NCBI RefSeq assembly: GCF_000801105.2 | Contig: NW_026615358.1 | Location: forward strand, 28,410 to 92,409 | Direction of reading: 5' to 3' | From: Raphanus sativus | Lineage: Eukaryota > Streptophyta > Magnoliopsida > Brassicales > Brassicaceae | Length of the DNA stretch: 64,000 bases | Translations under genes and position numbers: made by a program | Shown: piece by piece, positions 32,716-42,714 of the stretch | Layout: each line of letters starts with the position of its first letter | How positions within the stretch are numbered: position 1 is the first letter of the stretch | The notes under the pieces: model-generated | Databases searched by the model: none | What the model was told of the DNA's origin: nothing | Seen by the model: only the letters and a program-made list of their open reading frames with translations

Positions 32716-33253
32716 CTACGATGTATGCGCACCGGGCTCAGAGAACCAAGCCGGAGGCATAGAGTCGACATAGAACATAGCTGAAGGGGAACGTCTAGCA
32801 CCTCGTGCCAGCTTGTCCGCCACTTGATTTTGCGCCCTCGGAATATGTCGAATTGTGAAGTTAGGGAAGAAATTCTTACTGCGTTGAAATTCCTCCAAGT
32901 GTGTAGTAAAAGCTGGCCATTCTCCAGGTGATGACACCATCTTCACCAATTGAGAACAGTCTGTTGCGAAGACTACGTCTGAGTAGTTGAGGGCCTTCAT
33001 GCACTCCATAACTCATATCAAAACTTCACATTCAGCATGTAAAGCAGATAAGCTTCGGCGGAGACTCATAGCGCCCATCATCTTCTCGGTTCCTCCATTG
33101 TTTCTGCAGAACCAGCCTTGGCCGGTGAATTGGTCTTCTAGACTCCATGCACCATCAATTAAACAAACTCTAGAGGTCTCTGCGGATAGCCAGTCAGACG
33201 ACGGGTTATCCCTTGGCTCTAAGATCAAACATGGTCAGATAGAAAATTTCTAG
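32716..33253 (-). pseudogene. 5'-truncated LINE, RNase H domain and 3' end
   Basis: Two overlapping minus-strand frames form one domain: VCLIDGAWSLEDQFTGQGWF, LSALHAECEVLIW, MECMKALNYSDVVFATDCSQ and FTIRHIPRAQNQVADKLARG, ending VDSMPPAWFSEPG. Asp, Glu and Asp residues fit the RNase H fold used at the C-terminus of plant LINEs. A run of As on the minus strand (plus-strand Ts, 32685-32695) after the stop looks like the poly-A tail. Everything upstream of the RNase H domain is missing, as in ordinary 5'-truncated LINE copies. Confidence 0.75.
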
Positions 33254-33412
33254 AAATTTTCCTAAAAAAACTGTCTCGCCTAAGAATAACTTAGTCTAAA
33301 CCAAAATGGGTAGATACAAACAAAAAAAAAGAAAACCAAAGGGATGATGAATAAACTGATAAATTATAAATTATTGATATTAAAATTAAGAGATATGCTT
33401 CGACTAAAAAGT

Positions 33413-33420
33413 GGATATTC
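33413..33420 (+). promoter_or_regulatory. P1BS motif (PHR1 site) 118 bp upstream of the SPX2-like start
   Basis: GGATATTC matches the P1BS consensus GNATATNC bound by PHR1-type MYB factors under phosphate starvation. Confidence 0.65.
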
Positions 33421-33435
33421 CATAAACAAAACTGC

Positions 33436-33443
33436 GAATATTC
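33436..33443 (+). promoter_or_regulatory. second P1BS motif, palindromic
   Basis: GAATATTC, a perfect palindromic match to GNATATNC, 23 bp from the first site and 95 bp upstream of the ATG. Paired sites this close to the start are unlikely to be chance alone and fit known control of SPX genes. Confidence 0.7.
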
Positions 33444-33530
33444 GACACTCAACTAAAACAAATATACAATATATGAGGGAGGAGCAGGCCTTTCGGATGT
33501 TTTTGTGTGTTTTGTTAGCCTCCTTGTACC

Positions 33531-35199
33531 ATGAAATTCGGCAAGAGTCTTAGCAACCAGATAGAGGAAACCTTGCCTGAATGGCAAGACAAATTTCTCT
33601 CCTACAAGGAGCTCAAGAAGAAGCTGAAGCTCTTGGAGCCCATAGGTGGCGGCGACAATCGCCCAAACAAGCGTTCGAGATCCGACCCAAATTCCAGCGA
33701 CACAGATCCAACGAAGGAGGAACTTGATTTCATTCGCCTTCTCGAGGAAGAGCTCGAGAAATTCAATTCTTTCTTCGTCGAGAAAGAGGAAGAATACATC
33801 ATTAGATTGAAGGTAAACAATACAAAGGCTCTGTTATTTCGTATGATCTGTTTCCTTCAACCTGAAATCTCAAAACTCATTATATTTTATGTCATTCGAA
33901 TTGGTACCGCATCACCTTTATTACTTGTGATCTGGTCTAAATATACAATCCTGGAATATGAACGGAACATGCTCTTTTCGGTGTAGACCTCGGTCCTCCC
34001 ACAAGAACATGTTCATCACTCGATCCAGTGGTGTGGCTTTCCGAATCATGAACATGCTCTTGTAGGTCTAGGCGAGTGTTCGAATCCCTACCTGGTTTTC
34101 TTTAGGCCTATTATTTTGGGCATTGTTAGAGAGATTTCCGCACCTAGTATTTTTGTCAATTTCCCTGACTAAGCATCCTTTTAAGTTTCCAAAGGCGGAG
34201 TATATTTTTTCCATTTGAAACAGCATATTCAACTCTATATTGCTGCAGGAATTGAAGGACCAAGTGGCAAAGGCGAGCAATTCAAATGGAGATATGATTA
34301 CTATAAAGAGAGAGATTGTAGACTTTCATGGAGAAATGGTCCTGCTGATGAATTATAGTGCTCTCAATTATACAGGTTATATTTATCTCTATTTTCTTTG
34401 GCTGATCACTTACCTCAACTGTTTTACCTGTTAACAATTTTCCCAAGTCAATTGATGTCGAGTTTTAGCCCTTCCTTGTAAGGGAGAATCAATACATTTT
34501 TTTTTTTTTTGCAAGAAATCAATAGGAATTTGCACTAGTCTTCACATTACGTGTATGGAAGGAGTCAGATATTCTTCGCAATTGATGTACTGTTTGTTAA
34601 CTAAAATGGTGCCCACATGAAGGAATATGCTCTAATTTGTTTAATTGTCCACTCGTCACAGATGCTTTCCTCTTTATAATAAACTCGAGATTGTTGCCTT
34701 TATTCGTATTCTCTTAAATGTGTAGAATTGGGTTCTTTTCGTTTTTACAGGGTTAGCTAAGATTCTCAAAAAGTACGACAAAAGAACCGGTGCTCTTATC
34801 CGACTACCATTCATCCAAAAGGTTCTGCAAGAACCTTTCTTCACCACTGACCTGCTCAACACATTTGTGAAAGAGTGTGAGGCTATGCTTGACCGCCTCT
34901 TCCCGTCTAACAAAAAACGGAATCTTGAGGAAGACAAATCAGAGCCAACAACGTCTGGAACTGTCAAGTCAGAAACTAACAGTTCTGATCTTCTCAGACT
35001 TCCAAAAGATTTGTCTGAGATTGAGTACATGGAGAGCTTGTATATGAAGAGCACTGTCTCCGCTCTAAGGGTTTTAAAGGAAATCCGCAGCGGTAGCTCA
35101 ACAGTTAGCGTCTTCTCGTTGCCACCATTACAGGCTAGTGGATTAGATGATGATTCATGGAAGACGAAAATTGGTGCCCTGGAGCAAGTAGCGGAATGA
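33531..35199 (+). CDS. SPX2: SPX domain protein, SPX2 orthologue (three exons)
   Basis: Stand-alone SPX proteins bind inositol pyrophosphates and, when phosphate is high, hold PHR1 away from its DNA sites in the nucleus. Exons: 33531-33812, 34249-34375 and 34751-35199, with GT/AG introns, joining LK|ELKD and NYT|GLAK in frame to give 285 residues, close to the roughly 287 expected for Arabidopsis SPX2. The SPX domain covers the first two thirds: MKFGKSLSNQIEETLPEWQD, SYKELKKKLK, FVEKEEEYIIRLK, KREIVDFHGEMVLL and AKILKKYDKRTGALIR, with the Tyr/Lys residues of the ligand surface present. The C-terminus contains ALRVLKEIRSGSSTVSVFSL as in SPX1/2. It resembles SPX2 more than SPX1 in the loop after LKLLEP and in FFTTDLLNTFVKECEAMLDR. 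No disruption seen; the only clear host gene in the window. Confidence 0.95.
34485..34524 (+). repeat. poly-T micro-insertion in SPX2 intron 2
   Basis: agaatcaata (34485) and agaaatcaata (34514) flank a run of about 13 T and gca. It resembles a very short poly-A retroposed insertion (minus strand) with a target duplication. Confidence 0.4.
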
Positions 35200-36517
35200 A
35201 TTGTGACTTATTATCATATTGCAATCTCTCTTTTCTTTAATAGTTATGTACAAGTAATCGAATTCACTTAATCTTGTGTAAAAGATGAAACAAAACTTAG
35301 AGCTGTGACCAGCATTACACATTTTGCATTTGCTGCGTTTTTCTTTTGCTGCATATCTTGAATGGAACTATCTATGTAACAGCAACGTCTTTTTATAAGA
35401 AAAGTGGTGGAAGCTTAAATCTTGGTTTTAAATAGCCTGTGGCGAGTCTTGCCGTCAATGAGATTGACTCAAGGTAAATATAAAAGGAAATACAAAATTC
35501 ATTGAGAAAAGAACATTTAAAACAAAAACAAAAGAAATGAAAACACAAAATCAAAACAGAACACAGAAGCAAAACATCAATTTAAAGCAGAACACCAGAA
35601 AGATTTCTATGAAACAAAATACTTTAAAACTCTTTTGAGAATCACCGTCTTTCAATTTTAATTTTCTGCTCACGACCAAAACCATCGGCTATTTTTAATT
35701 GTAGAATTAGTTAGGGTTTCTAGTGGGATTAGAGGTTTTTGATAGAGTATACAGTATTAGACGACAGAGATTCTATACTGAACCGATGTCGGTTTAAAAA
35801 CCAAAACCATCGGCTATTATTCATTGTAGAATTATTTAAGGTTTCTAGTGGGATTAGAGGTTTTTGAGTATATTAGACGACAAAGATTCTATACTATACC
35901 GGTTGGTTTAGAAACCTAAATTTGGACAAACCAACATGGTTTGTTTTTCCTCAACAAAGTGACGATGTGGATGACACAAGGCTAGTAAAGCGCCAAAAAT
36001 CGGTCGACTTGTGTGCCTCGCATGGAATTGTGGTGCAGATGCGATGACCAGGTTACAACATGTCGTGTATGAAGATTCCCGTTTTACTGTATCATTATGA
36101 GTCGTCCTATAGATCCATTCTTGAAAATCTTTTATAAGTTTTTTTCTCGAATATTCTATATAAATCGTTTTCTCTCGAAATTGAAATTTATACCTACTAG
36201 TATAGAAGCATTAGTTAACCATCGGTCAAACTACCGAACGGAAACTTAAATGCATAATATTTAAAAAATAATGAAATATATTAATTAACTCATCAAACAT
36301 AAATGCAAAATATTTAGAAAATAATGACATATATTACTTAACTCATCAAACATTTTGACAGAGTTATAGTGTCACTGTGCGAATCTAGCCTATTCTTTTC
36401 GAAAAGAAACACGATTTTTTGATTGGCGCCACAAAACTCTTTTTAAAAAAGAAATCTACAGTTTTGGGTCAAAAAATACACACTGATTTTCTTTCTCATC
36501 AATCGCAAGTCTATATA
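35200..36517. other. downstream region of SPX2
   Basis: Probable 3' UTR to about 35.4 kb, then AT-rich sequence with a two-copy 125-bp repeat. No gene or protein fragment recognised. Confidence 0.5.
35676..35925 (+). repeat. two tandem copies of a 125-bp sequence
   Basis: ccaaaaccatcggctat starts at 35676 and at 35801, with matching downstream text (gtttctagtgggattagagg, then gattctatact). Copies have diverged by small indels. Confidence 0.85.
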
Positions 36518-36984
36518 TCTATTTATATAAAAGAAGCTTTCCATCCCTCCCGCAGTGTCCACGTCGGATTCCACGTCGGAAACACCCATCTCCATAGCGT
36601 GACACGCGTCCCATTAAATGAAACTCGGCGTTTAGTTATTTGGTGGGCTTTGGCTCAATGTCTTATTCGAGGCCCATAGTCTTCGTAGTACTAAAAGCTG
36701 AGACCTCATCGTCGTCTTCTACGCTTCCTTCGAACGACGATGCGGCAGTGAATCGTTCCAGTTCCGTAACGGTGAGTTTCGTAATTAATCGTCTTTAATT
36801 CACTTCAATCCGTCTCTGTTCGTCGGCGTATTTATGTATAAATACACATAGATTTCTCACATGCGGTTTGTACGTTCGTCTTCTTCGCTTCCTTCGAAGA
36901 GTTCCAGATACAGATACGGCTGTGAAGCGATACAGATCCGTAACGGTGAGTTCCATTTTGTTCCTTCTCTTATTTACAGTATAA

Positions 36985-37080
36985 TGGCTAATTCATCATT
37001 CCTTCTTGCTGATTTGAAGGCCGAGTGATGTTCCTCCACCGTTGGGGTGTGAGTGCTCAGATTCTGGAAACAAGGAGCGT
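36985..37080 (+). repeat. segment shared with 42285-42380
   Basis: ggctaattcatcattccttc then ttgctgatttgaaggc, and tgctcagattct further on, match 42292-42375. It shows that both Helitron-like units derive from one family. Confidence 0.75.
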
Positions 37081-37329
37081 CAAATTGGTGGCGAGCTCAT
37101 GGTTGTCGATATATGCTTCCCCTGGATTCTATGGTTATTCCGTTCTTTACTCGTGATCACTATAGGTTAAAACTATTTCCAGCGTTAAAATTCATGATTA
37201 TCAGACCTTTGAATCACTTTTGATTGCGAAATTTAGAACAAGTCGGTTGATTATGATTTTTTCTTCACCTGAACTCATGATTATCAAAATTTATTCATAT
37301 CTTCATCGAACCTCTTTTGAATGAGAAAT

Positions 37330-37366
37330 TTAGCCCGTTTTTTTTTTTGGAACTTAGAACCCGTTT
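37330..37366 (+). repeat. poly-T micro-insertion in the Helitron
   Basis: ttagcccgttt (37330) and ttagaacccgttt (37354) flank a T run and ggaac. Confidence 0.35.
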
Positions 37367-38347
37367 CTTGATTATGGATTCCTCTCCACAACTTTTTTAA
37401 ACTCATAATAAGCCGTTCAACTTTTACATATTTGATAATTCATTATCTTGATAGATACATTTTGAGCACTTTGATATCTGTTTTCTCTTCGCAGTGATGT
37501 GTTTGTGACGTTGAGCTTGGTGGTTCTCTAACTATATAAAGGTAAGACTTCATCAGCAACATCCTTATATTTCCTACTTGCACCTAGAGCTTTATTTCTC
37601 ATTATAATGGTTAACTCATCCTCTTATTCATTCACTTTGTGAATCTGCTACTATTAATGTGTAAGTTTCTTTCCTAAACACTCATCAGTTAATTTGATTT
37701 ACTTAATCTCTTCTTATCCATGAATGTAAAAAAGAGGCGGCAACATGCTCCATTGCTCCTCCTATGCTAAGGTAACTCCGGCAAACAAAACAATCAATCC
37801 CTTTAAAGTGTTATGGTTTTAGCTTAATGTTCTTTAATTGATGTTGTTCATATTGCTCTCTGCTTCAGTTTTTTTGTTTGTTTGGTTATTAATTATTTGT
37901 CCAACATTATGAATCATAAAACTTGTGAGTTCACAGAGGAACCGTTACAAAAGTTTGGTGATGTCCCATTCATGTTTGCATCATAACCAAACTACTGCTC
38001 TCTTTGGCGTTATCAGAAGCCAATAAGTTCAAAAAGAGTAACACTGACAATCAAATCACATAAGAGGTAACCTTCATCTCTCTCTCTATAATTATATGTA
38101 CGTGTATATTTCTCAGTACATTGTCTTACAAATACGCTTATTTGTTTAGTTGGAGTATTTGATTTGTTGTGGACCTTGCGGGAATGGTAACACTAAATGT
38201 GTTATTTACATTCTACATAAATACATTGACAAAACTGCAGATGTCTTTTAGTTGTGTCTCTTGATGTTTGTTGTAGGAAAAAAAGGATCTTATGAGTGTG
38301 CTCATACTTGATAAAAATATTTTTCCTCATCAACTTTTTCTGTTGCT

Positions 38348-38443
38348 ATGGCTAAACTCATTAGATTCATCATCTTCCTCATTCTTTTCTTTTTGACAAT
38401 CTTGAAAACTCATGGAACTGATGAACATCAATACTGGGACTGA
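38348..38443 (+). CDS. 31-codon frame with signal-peptide-like start, inside the Helitron
   Basis: MAKLIRFIIFLILFFLTILK has a short basic start and a long hydrophobic core, then THGTDEHQYWD and a stop. This looks like the first exon of a small secreted peptide gene (signal peptide plus the beginning of a mature part). A second stop-free stretch follows in another frame to about 38715 (PTTSDYDPLQQAHPLE), without a start. It may be a captured gene fragment; the family is not recognised and expression is not implied. Confidence 0.35.
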   Translation: MAKLIRFIIFLILFFLTILKTHGTDEHQYWD

Positions 38444-39136
38444 TGAACAGCAATACTGAGTTATGAAAAACCCCATGTGTATCCTGCAAGAGTTCTGATA
38501 GAACTAAGATATCTGAAAACGAAAGCCCAACCACAAGTGATTATGATCCGCTGCAACAAGCACATCCATTGGAGACAACCACTGCACAGTTCAGCCTGCT
38601 TTCGGCGGGAGCACTGTTGAGAGCTACCTGTTCTAGCATTTTATTGTTTTCTCAAAACGGCACACAAGACTTAACCTTTCAAGTTAGAAAGATTAGAATC
38701 CCACTATTCTGACTTGATATCATATCTTATGTGTGCAAATTATTCAAACAATAAAATTTTACTTCACATGTCCTAATTAAAATATTTTTTTTATACTTAA
38801 ACTTCATGTTTTTTTGGCTTAATATATACATGTCTATTTTTGGTTTGGCTCTGTACTGCACAGAAAATTGAGCTGTATCTCCATAGATAAAGAATCAAAC
38901 AAACCTCTACCTCACTCTTTCATCTTCTTCACAGTTCTTCAAATCAGTTCAAACCCAGAAAAGAAAAATTGATGTACATAGAATAACAACTGTAACAATT
39001 AAACCCAACAAGCAAAAAAAAAAATAGAGTTCTTCCAAATGAGATCGTAGGAATAAAAAGGACGCATAAACAATAATAAAAATGAAATACGGCTTTTGCA
39101 TTTTAGAAAGTCAGCTGTTCATATTTTGAAGATTTT

Positions 39137-40095
39137 AAATAAAGTACATATGCAGCAATCCTCTTTTTTATTCTTGCTAGATACTAGTTGTTTTTGGATC
39201 GCCTTTTCTCTCTCCTTTTTCTCTCATTTAACAGAGGAAGAAGAAGCCGCTGGTTTGAGCTCCGACGACCGGCGCGTGGTTGCTCCGTTAGCACCACCGC
39301 CGGTCCAGTTCTCTTTAATTTCTCTTCGATTATAGGCTGTGTGTTTTTTAGGTTTGTTTGTGCGGATCTGAGCAAGTGGATTTAAGTTGTTCTGGTGGAA
39401 ACCTAGGTCTAGATCTTCAGACCGGATCTTGGAGTGGTGGTGGTGGTCGGTGGTAGCTTGCTCGAAGCCTTCTTCCGGCTTTGTTCTGGTTTCCTTCTCC
39501 CGTCCTTGTGTTCTTCTCTTGTGGTCCTTGCGTCTGTTTTGTGCGTTTCGTTTTTTGGTTCTCGTGGTGGATCCATCGTGGTAGGCAGGTTGTGCTTCCT
39601 TGTTGCCTTCGGTTGCGACGGATGAATTCCGTTCGGTGTGGTGAATTTCCCGGCTCGTGGTTCAAGGATTTGGGGCTTTGTCCATTTGCACCTTTCCGTG
39701 GAGGCTTGTGAGGTAAACTGGTTCCTCTTCCTCCTGGGTGGTTCTCTGTTGGTTCCTGTGGCTCATCAGGGTTTGTTCCGGAGCTGTTGAAAAAAGGATA
39801 AGAGTCTTCCCCTAATAAGTTTGTTTGTGGTGTGCGTTTATCTCCTTCCTCCTACCGCTTTTGATCCATTTGCTTGGCCTTTGTTTGATGGTTTTAGGTT
39901 TTCATTGGTCTGCTTTATAATCCTTGTTTGTTCAGGTTTTATTTTGGCTCCAGAGAATTCAAGTAATTCTGCTGGCTCTTGACTCCAGAAAATTTAGATT
40001 TCTGCTGGCTATGTGTATGAATTATGTATCTCATCTCTCAATCTATCAATGAAAATCATCTTTTAGTGTGAAAAAAAAAATAAAGTACATATGCA
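39137..40095 (+). mobile_element. poly-A retroposon of about 0.92 kb with 18-bp target duplication (Sadhu-like or LINE-derived)
   Basis: The word aaataaagtacatatgca is present at 39137-39154 and again at 40078-40095. Between them lies about 920 bp ending in atcttttagtgtg plus ten As. There is no reverse transcriptase or other conserved frame; short frames (39096-39711) overlap in several phases and are not convincing. Size, lack of coding potential and poly-A tail resemble Sadhu retroposons described in Arabidopsis, but a 5'-truncated LINE or a retrocopied transcript is possible. Confidence 0.7.
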
Positions 40096-40909
40096 AACTT
40101 GCACAACAGTCCTCACATTTTTGAACTTTTTGTGATTAGCCTGTTTTGTAAGTTTTTACAAGATCTATAAAGTAGTAATATAATCATTAGCCACTATAGA
40201 TATACAGAAATTAATAGCCTGATAATATGTTTTAAATTATACATTAAGTTATTAGTTTTAATTATAATCTGATATATAGTGAGGCCAATGCTAAAAATTA
40301 TTTTCAAAAAGTAATCATTATCATTTTTTAAAAAATAATCAGTATCATATATAAATTACAAAACAATAATAAAATAAATAGTGAAATCTGCTATTTATAA
40401 AATATTTAAAACTAATGTTACATATAATCAAGAATAAATTAAACATTTTTTAAAATATTACATTAAAATTATTTTTAATGGTAAAATATGTATATTTTGT
40501 AATTATTACAAACAGAAATTGTGCGGTTATTGTATTTAATTTAATTTGATTTTTTAAAGTACAAAAATAAACAGCGAAACCATATTTTAATACTGATATG
40601 TAAATAAAAAATATACTTGCACAGTTCAAAAAAAAAAGTATGTAAAATATCCGGATAACAAACAAAAATAACAGGAATGAAATTACATAATTTATACTAA
40701 AATAAACAGATTAAAATATCTATACTTACATATTAAATATAGAAGAAAAGTTCATTAATAATTGTATTTAGAAAATTTAGTTAATCCTCTTTTAAAACAA
40801 ACAAAATAAACAGAAAGAATGATGAAAATTGAAACACTATACACATAATTAAAATAAAATCATTTAAATTAAAAACAAATGTGAAATTAAAATATAATGA
40901 AATAAATTC

Positions 40910-40935
40910 CCGCGCGAAGCGCGGACTTCTCCTAG
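40910..40935 (+). terminator. Helitron 3' terminal hairpin and CTAG end
   Basis: Six-pair GC stem CCGCGC/GCGCGG with GAA loop, then eleven bases to CTAG. In Helitrons this hairpin ends rolling-circle replication. Confidence 0.9.
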
Positions 40936-40973
40936 TATCTATTTATATATAATTGAGTTTACTCTCTCCTGGA

Positions 40974-41667
40974 CGCACTACCTAGGTTGCACGGAAGCTT
41001 CATCGGATGTCCGCTTCCCGCTTCGGAATCGGAATCGGAATCGGAATCTTGTGGAAGCTTACGGAATCTCGCTTCCAAAACGTTTCCAAATATTCTCCTT
41101 AAAAACACGTTGGAAGCTTACGATTCCGTTTTGGAATCACGCTTCCATTTTATTTTAGAACTCATTGTCATAATTCATAAAAATATAAAATCATAGTTTT
41201 TAGTTTATATAAAATCCAAATTTTAATAATAATGAATTAAAGAGAATAGAAATATACAAATATTAAAACTAATACTATAAATTATCTCTATGCATTGATG
41301 TTTTTATTAAAGATATAACATATGTTCAAATATATTATGTCAATAAATTTATGAAGTTTTAAAATAATTAATATCATAATTTATTTTAAACTTAATTTAT
41401 GTGTATATTTATAGTTTTAATATGAAATCATTTCAAAATTATTATAAATTAATAAATGCTTTATTTTAAGTTTAAATCATATGATTTTAGTTCTAAATTA
41501 TATAAATATTTCTTATATTTTAATATATATACATTTATATGTATATATGGATATACGCTTCCAACACGTACCCGCTTCCTGAATTTTTTAAAAATTTCGC
41601 TTCCGCGTTTCCATATGCTTCCGCTTCCACGTACCCGCTTCCGTTTCCATGTAACGTAGCGCACTAC
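40974..41667. mobile_element. hAT-type MITE with 8-bp target duplication
   Basis: CGCACTAC at 40974-40981 is repeated at 41660-41667. The 678-bp insert between them starts ctaggttgcacggaagc and ends in the inverse of ctacgttacatggaaac, giving terminal inverted repeats with 13 of 17 matches. Both ends are rich in ggaagc/gcttcc words, forming sub-terminal inverted repeats, and the core is AT-rich. No transposase. The 8-bp duplication and TIR type point to hAT. Confidence 0.8.
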
Positions 41668-42001
41668 ATAGACGAGAACGTCATAAAGTCGCACTATGTG
41701 AAGTCGACAAGTGTCATGGTCCACTAAAACTCAACGTTTCATTAAGTCGAGTTGGGCTTATTTCATTATTCATGCATTTTGAGTGTTTTGGGCTACGAAA
41801 GCTCGATGGAGCTAACCCTAATTGTGTTGACGCGAAGAAATGAACTCTCGGTTCGTTTCTCTTCTCTGTTCTAAAGCGACCTCTCATCTTCATCACTGTC
41901 TCTGAAACAGTCCGAGTTAAAATTTCTTCGTGATAAGTTCTATAAATTCAATCAATCTGGGGTTTGCATCGGTGAGTCCGTGTATTTGTGTTCTTTAAAT
42001 T

Positions 42002-42262
<261 letters not shown>

Positions 42263-42284
42263 TTAACAATATAATCTGATTTTA

Positions 42285-42380
42285 CAGTTTATTGGCTAAC
42301 TCATCAATTCTTGCTGATTTGAAGGCTGGCAGCTGTTCTTCTAGGGTCAAAGTGGATTGCTCAGATTCTTTCAAACTTAC
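42285..42380 (+). repeat. segment shared with Helitron 1 (36985-37080)
   Basis: ggctaactcatcaattcttg then ctgatttgaaggct and attgctcagattct; directly follows the OPR fragment. Confidence 0.7.
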
Positions 42381-42714
42381 ACCTTCATCTGATCAAACCA
42401 TGTGTTGTTCGCAGGAATCCAGGATATTAGCTATATCAGTTCACATTATCCATCAAGACCCAAACTGTTCATATTATATGGGTACATCCAATTTCTTCCC
42501 ACAAAGGTTAGGTCGATCTGATTCTCTCCATCAGATTTTTGGAACATATGATTTTTCTTTTTTTTTATTTAATAAAGATAAGAGGTAAGTAAGCTACTCC
42601 CAGTTATTTGATTACCTTCGAGTTTTTCAAAACGCTCATAAAAGCATTAGATATATCAGAGATGGCACATCTGCGCCAATATAAACAATGCATATGCGCC
42701 AACATAAACAATAA

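Larger units (their letters stand above)
36518..40935 (+). mobile_element. Helitron, non-autonomous, about 4.4 kb
   Basis: 5' end TC (TCTATTTATATAAAAG) preceded by A, 3' end hairpin CCGCGC-GAA-GCGCGG (40910-40924) followed by acttctcctag, i.e. the CTAG terminus 11 bp after the stem, then T. This is the classic rolling-circle transposon structure inserted between A and T without target duplication. No Rep/helicase frame is present. The interior is AT-rich with duplicated UTR-like segments (36.70-36.96 kb), a segment shared with the sequence at 42.28 kb, a small secreted-type frame at 38348, and a later poly-A retroposon. Confidence 0.85.

Noticed and set aside
36160..36230. Helitron 3' end at ctactagtatag (36193)
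   Set aside because: No GC hairpin upstream, unlike 40910-40935.
39096..39711. Protein gene in the poly-A retroposon
   Set aside because: Short frames in all phases, none conserved or dominant; the insert fits a noncoding retroposon.
41456..41727. Frames in the hAT MITE right end
   Set aside because: Low-complexity Tyr/Arg/Val peptides from gcttcc repeats; the element is noncoding.
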